Source of the DNA: an uncultured Dehalococcoidia bacterium
GTDB lineage: Bacteria; Chloroflexota; Dehalococcoidia; Lucifugimonadales; Lucifugimonadaceae
NCBI GenBank assembly: GCA_913052475.1
Contig: CAJXEJ010000010.1
Location: forward strand, 1 to 58,803
Reading direction: 5' to 3'
Length of the DNA stretch: 58,803 nucleotides
The notes beneath the pieces were generated by a model, which was not told where the DNA came from, made no database searches, and saw only the letters and a list, made by a program, of their open reading frames with translations. Below are positions 16,716 to 25,775 of this stretch, piece after piece. The position numbers and the translations under genes were made by a program. Each line of letters starts with the position of its first letter. Position 1 is the stretch's first letter.

Positions 16716-18671
16716 CTAAAGTGCCGATTCGTTCTCGATTTCCACGTCAGGAAGATCCCCCGCAGGAACAAATCCCATCACCCTGCCGTAGAAGTACAAC
16801 TCACCTTCAAGCGACGCTTTGATGTTTTTCGATTGTCGGAAACCATGCTGCTCGCCCTCGAACATCATCAATGAAAACGGAATGCCCTTGTCACGAAGCT
16901 CACTCGCCATAATTTCTGCCTGGGACGGCGGAACGATCTTGTCTTCGAGTCCTTGCAAAATGATCATCGGACACGAAAGCTGATCGGTGAAGTTGATCGC
17001 CGATCTGTCGTAGTAAAGCTGTTTTGCTTCGGGATACGGACCGATTAGGCTATCTAGATAGCGTGATTCATACTTGTGCGTATCACCGATAAACACGCTC
17101 AAGTCAGCAATTCCGTAGTACGTTGCTCCAACCGCGAAACGATCCTCGAACGTCAATGCGTTAATTGTCGTGTAGCCACCGGCAGAACCGCCCTTGATCG
17201 CCAGTCGATCAGTGTCTGCAAGCCCCTGCGAAACAAGATAATCAGCGGCCGCGATGCAGTCGTCCGTGTCGTACACACCCCAGTTGCCTTTTAGAGCATC
17301 TCGAAACGCCTTGCCGTGTCCGGTTGAGCCACGATAGTTCACATCGACCACAGCAAAACCACGACTCGTCCAGAACTGCACGGAAAGACTCAGCGAGGAA
17401 CTCGTGGCACTTGTAGGACCACCGTGGCTAATCACAAGCAACGGCGGAGTTTCCGATCCGTCTGATTCGTAATCTGGGTTCGTAGGTGGGTAGTAGAAAG
17501 CGTGAGCTTCACCGTTGTCGGTTGTAGGAAAAGTGATCGCTGCTGGAACTGAGAAATACGCTGAGTCGAGTTCGATATCGCTCGATGATTTGAGCGTTGT
17601 CACCCCACCGTCGTCAAGCGATACGACCACCACCTCCGCAGCCGAAGTAGGCGAGGCTCCGATATAGGCGACAGAACTCCCACCCACATTTACTTCAGCA
17701 ATCGACGTATGTAGAACTATAGTCTCACCTACCTGATTACCATCAAGGTCGAATTCTCGGAACACGCCCCGCTTGTCGTTTGATCCCTTCAGAAGAACCG
17801 AGCTACCGCCTGTAAATGAATACGTGCTGAAACCGAATGCCCAGGCGGGACCGCCGTGATCCTTTTTCTCGCTTACGAGTGGCTCAGCCCTGCCATCTGA
17901 CCACTTCGAAAGATTCCACCAGCCCGACTCGTCGGTAATAAACACCAAAGTCCCATCGGGAGCCCATTCAGGCTGCACGATGCTGGTGTCGATACCGCCC
18001 GTTGCCAACCGCTCGTTGCTCACCGAGCCACTGTTGGTATCGAAATCGGCAACCCAAAGCTCGCAACTGTCCCACGGCATATTCGGATGGTCCCACGAAA
18101 GCCAGCAGATACGATCACCGGCGGCATTTTGACGAGGCGACGAGTAAAAATCGTGCCCTCGGGCAAGTACCTGAACGGTGCCTGATCCATCGGTCGCAAT
18201 CACTACTATCTCATTGTCGGCTTCCATGTTTTCGTAGTGATGTTCCCGCACAGCCAGCAGCCAGCTTGAGTCATTGCTCAACTGCAGATCGGCAAACCGA
18301 TCATTTCGCTCGATATCAGGCGCGTCGGTAATTACCTCTGGCTCGCCACCATCGGAAACCGCACGATAAATCCGTTGGTCATCCCAGTTGGCAAAATAAA
18401 CAACGCCGTTGCGAACGGCGTAAGCGCCACCACCGTATTCATGAACCGCGTTCCGAGCATTGAACGGAGCTGGATTAACCTCAGAAGTAGAACCATCACC
18501 CGACCGCTTCACGATGACGTATCGGCCGGCCTCTTCGGGTCGACCTTCGTGCCAGTAGATATCGTCGCCGTCCACACGCACTTCGCCCAATCTGAGACCA
18601 CCCTCGGTGATCAAATCAGCCGAAATAGGGGATTCCCACGACCCGTATGGCGAAGTTTGTTTTGCTGGCAT
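16716..18671 (-). CDS. S9 family prolyl-oligopeptidase-like serine peptidase
   Basis: The 651-residue protein has an N-terminal beta-propeller (about 15-370) with repeated WD-like strands and a C-terminal alpha/beta-hydrolase domain. The nucleophile is S496 (GGSAGGYTT), the acid D577 (GLEDKIVPP) and the histidine H609 (GEQHGFR). This matches the dipeptidyl aminopeptidase / acylaminoacyl-peptidase group, which cuts short peptides. No signal peptide is visible, so it is probably cytoplasmic. It lies just upstream of the PIG-L deacetylase, on the same strand. Confidence 0.94.
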   Translation of the reverse strand: MPAKQTSPYGSWESPISADLITEGGLRLGEVRVDGDDIYWHEGRPEEAGRYVIVKRSGDGSTSEVNPAPFNARNAVHEYGGGAYAVRNGVVYFANWDDQRIYRAVSDGGEPEVITDAPDIERNDRFADLQLSNDSSWLLAVREHHYENMEADNEIVVIATDGSGTVQVLARGHDFYSSPRQNAAGDRICWLSWDHPNMPWDSCELWVADFDTNSGSVSNERLATGGIDTSIVQPEWAPDGTLVFITDESGWWNLSKWSDGRAEPLVSEKKDHGGPAWAFGFSTYSFTGGSSVLLKGSNDKRGVFREFDLDGNQVGETIVLHTSIAEVNVGGSSVAYIGASPTSAAEVVVVSLDDGGVTTLKSSSDIELDSAYFSVPAAITFPTTDNGEAHAFYYPPTNPDYESDGSETPPLLVISHGGPTSATSSSLSLSVQFWTSRGFAVVDVNYRGSTGHGKAFRDALKGNWGVYDTDDCIAAADYLVSQGLADTDRLAIKGGSAGGYTTINALTFEDRFAVGATYYGIADLSVFIGDTHKYESRYLDSLIGPYPEAKQLYYDRSAINFTDQLSCPMIILQGLEDKIVPPSQAEIMASELRDKGIPFSLMMFEGEQHGFRQSKNIKASLEGELYFYGRVMGFVPAGDLPDVEIENESAL

Positions 18672-18791
18672 TGGTGTCTCTTATCCTCGGACTGGATAAC
18701 GGCAAAGCGTTCGAATGCGCAGAAGACTCGCAGAAGAACGGCAGTAAGGCAACACTCCTGTTCCACGAATTGCTCCAGAACGCGAAGCACT

Positions 18792-19326
18792 TCACCAACT
18801 AACCACCGAAGAACGATCCCTTCGTTCACCGTTCACGATCACGCCATACTCGACACCAGCTTCAAAATCGGAGCCAATGTTGATCGACTGATCTTCATGG
18901 ATGATTGCCAGCGTGCAGGGAACAGGAGCCGTCGGAAGCTGAGTTAGCACCTCGATATGAACGTCTCGCAGCTTCCACCGAGCACCATCGTCACGCCAAC
19001 CAAGTGTTGAGCCGGAATCGACCGTGTCGAAGTAAGGCTGACTTTCTCGATTATGGCGATCATGGTTGTCAACTCAGAATCATCAGCATCGTTGCTTCCG
19101 TGGTTTCGAAATCACCGCCAGCAAGCTGACCGCCAACCTCATCGAGGAGTGCACCCATCTCAGCGTCGTGGTCGACGTACAGGATGATTGCGTTGCCGAA
19201 CAGGTAGAAGTGAGGTACTTCGATCCAATCGACCGTCAGTACCGAACCGTATTCAAGTTGAAAATCCGAACCATCTCGCGAAACCGGTTCTGAACCATTC
19301 TCCGTTTTCGGCCGCGGTTTTTTAGA
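18792..19326 (-). pseudogene. Frame-broken remnant of an unknown gene
   Basis: Two coding-looking stretches lie end to end on the minus strand in different frames. The first (19326-19069) reads ...GSDFQLEYGSVLTVDWIEV, then HFYLFGNAIILYVDHDAEMG, GALLDEVGG and stops at TGA. The second (19073-18792) takes over at the same point with VDNHDRHNRES, continues with GWRDDGARWKLRDVHIEVL, TLAIIHEDQSINIGSDFEAG and VEYGVIVNGE and stops at TGA. One extra base near 19074 explains the switch. Neither stretch has an ATG, GTG or TTG start in place: the first is open from a stop at 19329 with no start before its body. So the gene has lost both frame and start. I recognise no family. It occupies the gap between the S9 peptidase and the trpS leader. 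Confidence 0.6.
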
Positions 19327-19354
19327 TCACTTCCGGTTAAAATCTCAACGAAAA

Positions 19355-19384
19355 TTGACTCTTCGACTCTTTAGGGGCTAGTCT
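19355..19384 (+). promoter_or_regulatory. Candidate promoter of the trpS T-box leader
   Basis: TTGACT (19355-19360) is followed after 18 bases by TAGTCT (19379-19384). The -35 is five of six, the -10 three of six. Its position right before the leader makes it the best candidate. Confidence 0.45.
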
Positions 19385-19389
19385 TGAAG

Positions 19390-19708
19390 ATAGCTTGAAT
19401 TTCATTTTTGCGTTGATCGGGAATAGTAAGTTTCGTTACGGAGCAAAGAGAGTCGGGACAAGGTGGAAGCCCGATATCACGACCGGAACTGAATGGACCC
19501 GTGAGCTTCGAAGCCAAAGTTTCACTATGAGTAGCTTCCGACGGAGTGGGCACCGTTATCAGAGCCCAGGGCCTACGATCTTCGAAAGCTTTGATCGTGT
19601 GTCCGACAGAGATGCTGCTTCACGAAACGTGCAGCGGTAATAAGGGTGGCACCGCGGGATACATACCTCGCCCCTTGAAGCAATTTCATTTGGGAGTGAG
19701 GTTTTTTT
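19390..19708 (+). promoter_or_regulatory. T-box riboswitch with UGG specifier, controlling trpS
   Basis: The leader holds the conserved T-box sequence GGTGGCACCGCGG (19644-19656), preceded by TAAG, which base-pairs with the uncharged tRNA acceptor end. Upstream are the Stem I signatures AGAGAG near 19446 and GGTGGAAGCCCG near 19462, and the specifier region GAA-TGG-ACC with TGG at 19494-19496. TGG is the tryptophan codon, matching the gene that follows. A terminator closes the leader. Low charged tRNA-Trp would stabilise the antiterminator and switch trpS on. Outer leader limits are approximate. Confidence 0.93.
19665..19708 (+). terminator. T-box intrinsic terminator
   Basis: A stem formed by ACCTCGCCCCT and GGGAGTGAGGT (one C-A mismatch, two G-T pairs) encloses the loop and is followed by a T7 run at 19702-19708. 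The left arm follows and partly competes with the antiterminator formed by the T-box sequence. Confidence 0.88.
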
Positions 19709-19824
19709 GTGCCCATTTCTCTGTCGACCGGCCAGCTGGTGATGACAAAGACGAGCAGGGCGATCAAAACCTCGACGATAAACTAGCGAAACACGCTGGA
19801 CTAAATCGAGAATAGATCGAAATC

Positions 19825-20847
19825 ATGGCTGCGCCAACAAAGAAAAAACGAATCCTAACCGGTGTCCGACCCACCGGAGCACTTCACGTGGGTCACTACG
19901 TTGGCGCTCTGCATAACTGGATCGAACTGCAGCACCAGTACGAAACGTACTTCCTGATCGCCGACTACCAAGCACTGGGGGACCACTTGCACGAAATCGA
20001 CATGATTCGTGAATCCGTGCTCGACGTCACACTCGACTGGCTCGCAGTCGGCCTCGATCCCGAAAAGTCGTCGTTCGTCGTCCAGAGCTACGTACCAGAG
20101 TTTGCAGAGCTCACAATGCTGCTCAGCTTCATCACCCCACTCGGAATGCTCGAACGCAACCCAACCCTAAAGGGCGAACTAGACGATCTCGACGTCGAGC
20201 AACGCACCGTTGGTTTCTACAACTACCCGATGAGCCAAGTAGCCGACATCCTGCTCCCTCGTGCCGATCTGGTTCCGGTTGGCGACGATCAACTGCCACA
20301 TATCGAAATGACTCGAGAAGTAGCTCGAAAGTTCAACCGTATGTTCGGCAAAGTGTTCCCTGAATCCGATTCTCTTATTGGCAAGGTCCCGCGACTTTCT
20401 GGTACCGACGGTCAGGGCAAAATGAGCAAATCGAAGGGCAACGTAATCATGCTGTCCGACGATGAAAAGACGGTCACCAAGAAGGTCCGCGGAATGTTCA
20501 CCGATCCCAACCGAATCCGAGCCGACATTCCCGGCAAGGTTGAAGGCAATCCGGTGTTCGAATACCACGACGCCTTCAACCCTGACACCGCCCAGATCGA
20601 CGATTTCAAAGCTCGCTACCGAGGAGGCACTGTTGGCGACGTCGAAGTCAAAATGGCACTAGCCGAAGCGATGAACAACTTCCTCGATCCGATTCGAGAA
20701 AAACGTGCCTACTACCAAGCGAACATGAATCTCGTCGAAGAAGCGATCATGAGCGGCGTCGGCCGTATGCGAACCATCGCCGCCGAAACGATGGAACAGG
20801 TCCGAGACGCTATGCGCATCTCCAGCTACACAAAAAACTGGAAGTGA
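19825..20847 (+). CDS. trpS: Tryptophanyl-tRNA synthetase
   Basis: TrpS charges tRNA-Trp. The 340-residue class I enzyme has the HIGH-type motif in [16 protein letters not shown] (H17-V-G-H region at about 17-20) and the KMSKS motif in GKMSKSKGN (near 194). [11 protein letters not shown] stretch in the middle is typical of bacterial TrpS. Expression is under the T-box leader just upstream, whose specifier is TGG. The trpE gene begins 130 bases later on the same strand, so read-through from the T-box into the biosynthetic operon is possible. Confidence 0.97.
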   Translation: MAAPTKKKRILTGVRPTGALHVGHYVGALHNWIELQHQYETYFLIADYQALGDHLHEIDMIRESVLDVTLDWLAVGLDPEKSSFVVQSYVPEFAELTMLLSFITPLGMLERNPTLKGELDDLDVEQRTVGFYNYPMSQVADILLPRADLVPVGDDQLPHIEMTREVARKFNRMFGKVFPESDSLIGKVPRLSGTDGQGKMSKSKGNVIMLSDDEKTVTKKVRGMFTDPNRIRADIPGKVEGNPVFEYHDAFNPDTAQIDDFKARYRGGTVGDVEVKMALAEAMNNFLDPIREKRAYYQANMNLVEEAIMSGVGRMRTIAAETMEQVRDAMRISSYTKNWK

Positions 20848-20977
20848 GTAGCCAACTACGTTTTTCTTAGAACCGCTGAAGAGCCATGACTACTCGATTC
20901 CAAATATCAAATCCCAATTTCTGGCGAAGTTGCAACTAAATCACTAGTCAACTTCAATCCACCAGAAAGCATTCGTC

Positions 20978-22531
20978 ATGCCCAACTACACACCAGATAT
21001 CTCCGAATTCAAATCTCTCGCCGAGGATCACAATCTGATCCCGGTTTATCGCGAGATCAGTGCTGACCTCGAAACGCCAGTCTCCGCTTACCTAAAAACA
21101 GCGACTGGCAGCCACTCCTTCCTCTTCGAATCGGTCGAAGGTGGTGAGAATCTTGCGCGCTTCAGCATGCTCGGAACAGAGCCCTCGGAAGTGCTCACAA
21201 CCGGCGCAGGCACCCAACACGGTGAAGTCGATCCACTCAATCTTCTTCGCGATCGCATGTCGAAAGTGAAATACGCAACCGTCGAGGGATTGCCCAAATT
21301 CCACGGCGGCGCTGTCGGCTTCCTCGCCTACGACACGATTCGTTACTTCGAACCGTCGGTTCCGCCGATCTCGGATGAAAAATCTGGACTCGACGTTCCC
21401 GAAGCGATATTCATGCTCACCGATTCGATCCTGATTTTCGATCACGTCCGACACACGATCTTCGTCGTAGCACACGCTGCTATCGAAAACGGAAATGCAG
21501 GCGCAGCCTACGAACGGGCAACCGAAAAGATCGAAGAGATCATTTCACGTCTCGATAAACCCGTGCCACCGAGCGAAGCGCGACGTAACTTCCTACCGCC
21601 ATTCGGTTTCACGTCTCGTGATTCAAACCTCGACTACAGCTCAGTTGGCCATCCCGACCAATCGCCGATCGACCAAGGTGAAGTGACCGGGCAGCCGTAT
21701 GTGCCCAATATGACTCGCGAGTACTACGGTGAAGCAATCGCAAAGTGCAAACAGGCGATTCAAGAGGGCGAAGTGATCCAGGTCGTATTCTCGCAACGAC
21801 TCTCACGGCGCACGCCCGTAAAACCGTTCGACGTATACCGATCGCTTCGGGCAATCAACCCATCCCCCTACATGTTTTTCCTCGAACTCGCTGGTTTCCA
21901 GATCGTCGGTGCCTCACCAGAGCTACTCACACAGGTGATCGACGGCAAAATGGCGGTACACCCGATCGCCGGAACTCGCCCGAGAGGAATCGATCAGGAT
22001 CGCGACGACGAACTCGAAACAGAACTCGTCAACGACGAAAAAGAGGTCGCAGAGCATGTAATGCTCCTTGATCTCGGACGCAACGACGTTGGTCGGGTTT
22101 CCGATCCTGGCAGCGTTTCGGTAGAGCAGAGTTTCGAGATCGAAAAATACTCTCACGTGATGCACATCGTGTCGCACGTCACGGGCGATCTCTCGCAACA
22201 GTACGACATGTTCGACGCCATGAAAGCCGCATTCCCTGCTGGAACGGTTTCTGGAGCGGCGAAAGTGCGTGCGATGCAGCTAATTGCCGAGTTAGAGCCC
22301 GACAAGCGCGGGCCCTACAGCGGCGCGGTCGGTTACTTCAGCTTCACAGGCAACATGGATACCGCCATCTCGCTCCGAACGATGGTCATGAAAGACGGCG
22401 CTGCATATCTGCAGGCTGGCGGTGGAATTGTTGCCGATAGCGACACCCAGACGGAATACGAAGAGACGCTCCACAAAATGGGTGCACTGATGCGGGCGAT
22501 CGATCACGCGGAGGAATCGACAGGTGTCTAA
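20978..22531 (+). CDS. trpE: Anthranilate synthase component I
   Basis: TrpE makes anthranilate from chorismate with ammonia supplied by TrpG. The 517-residue protein has the N-terminal domain with the feedback-site elements (LFESVEGG near 50 and ARFSMLG) and NPSPYMFFLEL near 295, and the chorismate-binding domain with HPIAGTRPRG near 328, DEKEVAEHVML, HVMHIVSHV and GAAKVRAMQ. The alanine in PIAGT marks anthranilate synthase rather than aminodeoxychorismate synthase, which has lysine there. The next gene overlaps its stop by 8 bases. Confidence 0.96.
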   Translation: MPNYTPDISEFKSLAEDHNLIPVYREISADLETPVSAYLKTATGSHSFLFESVEGGENLARFSMLGTEPSEVLTTGAGTQHGEVDPLNLLRDRMSKVKYATVEGLPKFHGGAVGFLAYDTIRYFEPSVPPISDEKSGLDVPEAIFMLTDSILIFDHVRHTIFVVAHAAIENGNAGAAYERATEKIEEIISRLDKPVPPSEARRNFLPPFGFTSRDSNLDYSSVGHPDQSPIDQGEVTGQPYVPNMTREYYGEAIAKCKQAIQEGEVIQVVFSQRLSRRTPVKPFDVYRSLRAINPSPYMFFLELAGFQIVGASPELLTQVIDGKMAVHPIAGTRPRGIDQDRDDELETELVNDEKEVAEHVMLLDLGRNDVGRVSDPGSVSVEQSFEIEKYSHVMHIVSHVTGDLSQQYDMFDAMKAAFPAGTVSGAAKVRAMQLIAELEPDKRGPYSGAVGYFSFTGNMDTAISLRTMVMKDGAAYLQAGGGIVADSDTQTEYEETLHKMGALMRAIDHAEESTGV

Positions 22532-24062
22532 CCTGACCTTCAAAAGTACCCGTACCGAATTCTTAAGTGCAATTGAACGATTCGACGTAGCACCTGTCCA
22601 TGCCGTCATCGAGTCACCGAGCGTCCGACCCATCGACGCCCTCAGGTCACTCCGAATTCCGGGGGAGCCTGCATTTATTTTCGAATCGAAATCTCCCGAA
22701 GCTGGCGCATCTCGATACGCCTACGTTTGCCCGGCAATTGAATCAGTCGTTCGAACTGGAGAGTCAGAAGCACTCGGCGATATCAATCCGATCTCGGCAC
22801 TACGCTCTCACTTCGACACACGAACCGTCGCTCCGATCGATGAATTACCTTACCTAATCACGGGCGTATTCGGATTCGTTGCCTACGAAGCCATCAAACA
22901 CTTCGAACCGTCCGTAGGCGATCTGCACGACGATCCCACAGATTCACCGGTTTCCGCGTTCATTTCATCAAGAGAGCTTCTCGTGTTCGATCGTGCTCTC
23001 GATCAACTACACGTCATTCTGTTCGCACGATCCACCCACGAATTCGACCCTGCCATGGAGCGAATCTCACAGATCTGCCACATTCTCGAGTCAACTCAGC
23101 CAGACGACCTTACGCCCACCGCTTCTCAGACGGATATTCAACCCGAAGCCATCAGTACGAAATGCCAGTATGCCGACATGGTGCGCAAAGCTCGAAAGGC
23201 AATCATTGAAGGCGAGTTGATCCAGGTAGTACTCGGCCAACGAGTCGAAATCGAAACCGCGGCCGATCCCATCGACATCTACGAGCGGCTTTCGACGTTG
23301 AATCCATCGCCCTACATGTACATGCTCGACCTTGGCGACATGCAACTGATTGGTACTTCGCCGGAACTGATGCTGCGGTCCACCGGTGGACTAGCCGCCA
23401 TGCACCCGATTGCCGGAACACGGTCTCGCGGAATCACCGCCGAAGACGATCTTCAAAACGAAGCCGACCTGCTTTCGAACGAAAAAGAATCTGCCGAACA
23501 CGTGATGCTGGTCGATCTGGCTCGAAACGATCTTGGGCGTGTCTGCAAACCAGGAACAGTGAAGGTTACTTCGCTCAAGCACATAGAGCGTTATTCACAC
23601 GTCATGCACCTCGTTTCACGCGTCGAGGGGCAACTAACCGGCGATCGCGACGGTATCGACGCCTTTCAGGCCGGATTCCCGATTGGGACACTTTCTGGCG
23701 CTCCCAAAATTCGTTCAATCCAACTGATTACCGAACTCGAACCGGAAGGTCGCGGTCCCTACTGCGGTGCTATCGGCTTGTTCGCACCTAACGGCGATGT
23801 CGACACCGGAACAATCATCCGGTCGGTCGTTCTACGCAACGGCACGGCTCACATTCAGGGAGGCGCGGGAATTGTATTCGACTCCGACCCCGATGCCGAA
23901 AATCTCGAATCTCTACAGAAAGCAAAAGCACCCCTGCTGGCAATTGCTCGAGCCGAGGTGATGACAACACGCAACGTTCACCACCGGCATCACCGGCGAA
24001 GCAACGAGCAAATTTCACCCAACTCCCCACTCACTGCGACAATTCTCATATCTGGCGACTAA
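22524..24062 (+). CDS. Second anthranilate synthase component I paralogue
   Basis: This 512-residue protein is a full-length TrpE-like enzyme: FIFESKSPEAG near 50, NPSPYMYMLDL near 258, HPIAGTRSRG near 291, NEKESAEHVMLVDLARND, HVMHLVSRV and the GAPKIRSIQLI helix. It too has PIAGT, so it is not a PabB-type enzyme by that residue. Against its neighbour the N-terminal feedback element differs: the expected aromatic-serine step after ESxxxxxxxR is changed (SRYAYVC). The start is GTG inside the trpE end with GGAGGAA 8 bases ahead, so it is translationally coupled. The C-terminal 35 residues are His- and Arg-rich and lie beyond the family's usual end. It could be a feedback-resistant isoenzyme or a chorismate enzyme of another pathway. 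Confidence 0.85.
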   Translation: MSNLTFKSTRTEFLSAIERFDVAPVHAVIESPSVRPIDALRSLRIPGEPAFIFESKSPEAGASRYAYVCPAIESVVRTGESEALGDINPISALRSHFDTRTVAPIDELPYLITGVFGFVAYEAIKHFEPSVGDLHDDPTDSPVSAFISSRELLVFDRALDQLHVILFARSTHEFDPAMERISQICHILESTQPDDLTPTASQTDIQPEAISTKCQYADMVRKARKAIIEGELIQVVLGQRVEIETAADPIDIYERLSTLNPSPYMYMLDLGDMQLIGTSPELMLRSTGGLAAMHPIAGTRSRGITAEDDLQNEADLLSNEKESAEHVMLVDLARNDLGRVCKPGTVKVTSLKHIERYSHVMHLVSRVEGQLTGDRDGIDAFQAGFPIGTLSGAPKIRSIQLITELEPEGRGPYCGAIGLFAPNGDVDTGTIIRSVVLRNGTAHIQGGAGIVFDSDPDAENLESLQKAKAPLLAIARAEVMTTRNVHHRHHRRSNEQISPNSPLTATILISGD

Positions 24063-24066
24063 TCAA

Positions 24067-24645
24067 ATGCTTCTACTCATCGACAACTACGACAGCTTTA
24101 CTTACAACCTCTTCCAGTACCTTTCCGAACTCGGAGCCAAGGTCGAGGTGATCCGAAACGACAAGGCGACCATCGAGCAGCTTGCTGTGATGAATCCCGA
24201 ACGCGTGGTCGTGTCACCCGGGCCCTCAACACCCGACAACGCAGGCATTTCCGTCGACGTAATAAAACACTTCGCCGGTAAAGTCCCGGTTCTTGGTGTA
24301 TGCCTTGGTCACCAGTGCATCGCACAGGCGTTCGGCGGAGTGGTTACGGGTGCTGGTGAAATCCGCCACGGCAAGACATCTCCGATCCAGCACACCGGCA
24401 AAGGCGTGTTCGCCGGATTACCACAACCGTTCGAGGCCGTTCGCTATCACTCGTTGGCAGTCGAACAGGACACCGTCCCTGACTCGTTCGAAGTCACTGC
24501 CAACACCGAAAATGGCATCATCATGGGAATTCGCCACAAAGAACTCGATGTCGAAGGCGTCCAGTTCCATCCCGAATCGATCATGACCGAAGCAGGCAAA
24601 GACCTACTCCAGAACTTCCTCAACAAGCCTTCACCGAGCCAGTAA
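24067..24645 (+). CDS. trpG: Anthranilate synthase component II (glutamine amidotransferase)
   Basis: TrpG releases ammonia from glutamine for TrpE. The 192-residue class I glutamine amidotransferase begins LLIDNYDSFTYNL, has the nucleophile C79 in GVCLGHQ, and the H168-x-E170 pair in FHPES. The oxyanion loop (VVVSPGPSTPDNAG) is present. It starts 4 bases after the second trpE-like gene, so one amidotransferase may serve two large subunits, and possibly PabB-type enzymes elsewhere. Confidence 0.96.
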   Translation: MLLLIDNYDSFTYNLFQYLSELGAKVEVIRNDKATIEQLAVMNPERVVVSPGPSTPDNAGISVDVIKHFAGKVPVLGVCLGHQCIAQAFGGVVTGAGEIRHGKTSPIQHTGKGVFAGLPQPFEAVRYHSLAVEQDTVPDSFEVTANTENGIIMGIRHKELDVEGVQFHPESIMTEAGKDLLQNFLNKPSPSQ

Positions 24646-24728
24646 CCAGCAGGGAACCCGATAGCCAACCAGCGATCAGTTCAGAGTTCATCGAACCAAG
24701 CTGAAATAAACAACTGAAGGTAAAACAC

Positions 24729-25775
24729 ATGAACATCCAACAGGCGATACAGATCGCAGTCGAAGGTACTGACCTCGAGCAGGATCAGGCAGCCGACGCC
24801 ATGCGCGAAATCATGACCGGTGAGGCAACTCCTGCGCAGTTCGGAGCATTCCTCACCGCAATGCGAATGAAGGGCGAAACCCCGTACGAAATCGCCGGCA
24901 TGGCGAGCATCATGCGGGAAGTATCACTACACATCGACACCGATGTCGACATGATCGACACGTGCGGTACCGGCGGAAGCGGACTCGACTGGTTCAACAT
25001 CTCCACAGCCTCAGCATTCGTGGTGGCAGGAGCCGATGTGCCGGTCGCCAAGCACGGCAACCGCGCCATGTCGGGCTCAACGGGCAGTGCCGACGTTCTC
25101 GAAACACTTGGAGTCGATATCACTCTCGGTCCCGAAGGCGTAAAGAACTGCTTCACCGAATCTGGTGTTGGATTCATGTTTGCCCAAGCGTTCCACCCGG
25201 CGATGAAGTTTGCGGGTCCGCTGCGACCCCAACTCGGGATTCGAACGATATTCAACTTCCTCGGCCCACTAACCAATCCGGCAGGTGTTGAGCGTCAGGT
25301 GATCGGCGTCTCTGACGCAGTATTCGCTGAGAAAATCGCCAAAACCCTCGAAATTCTCGGCACGCAATACGCGTTCGTCGTTAATGCTGAATCGGGTGCA
25401 GACGAAGTCGATGTTGAAGGTCACACACTGCTCTACCAGGTCAATTCCGACGGAGTAAAACGCCGTCGTACTCGACCCGCCGACTTCGGTCTCCCCGAAG
25501 GTAAACGAAATCACCTTGTTGCCGAATCCATCGAGCACTCAGCCCAAATCATCAAGGACATGTTCGCCGGAGCCGGAGCCGGACATAATCCTCCGGTAGC
25601 TCCCGAAACGTCCCGCCGAAATGTAGTTGTGCTGAACTCGGCAACGGCGCTTATGGCAGCCGGCAAAGCAGCGGCGTTCCAGGAAGCAGCTGTGATGGCG
25701 CAGGACTCTATCGACTCTGGGGCCGCTCAGGCAAAACTCAATTCGCTAATCAAAATTAGTCAGGCACAGTCTTGA
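24729..25775 (+). CDS. trpD: Anthranilate phosphoribosyltransferase
   Basis: TrpD transfers phosphoribose from PRPP to anthranilate. The 348-residue protein has the diphosphate-binding CGTGGSG (79-85), the KHGNR motif (108-112) and the LGPLTNPAG stretch near 180, with the DEVDVEGHTLLYQV region near 225. A GAAGG sits ahead of its ATG. Its stop overlaps the TTG start of trpC by 4 bases. Confidence 0.97.
   Translation: MNIQQAIQIAVEGTDLEQDQAADAMREIMTGEATPAQFGAFLTAMRMKGETPYEIAGMASIMREVSLHIDTDVDMIDTCGTGGSGLDWFNISTASAFVVAGADVPVAKHGNRAMSGSTGSADVLETLGVDITLGPEGVKNCFTESGVGFMFAQAFHPAMKFAGPLRPQLGIRTIFNFLGPLTNPAGVERQVIGVSDAVFAEKIAKTLEILGTQYAFVVNAESGADEVDVEGHTLLYQVNSDGVKRRRTRPADFGLPEGKRNHLVAESIEHSAQIIKDMFAGAGAGHNPPVAPETSRRNVVVLNSATALMAAGKAAAFQEAAVMAQDSIDSGAAQAKLNSLIKISQAQS

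Noticed and set aside
22524-24062. Second trpE-like gene as pabB
   Set aside because: It has PIAGT rather than the lysine-containing PIKGT typical of aminodeoxychorismate synthase; tree placement is still needed.
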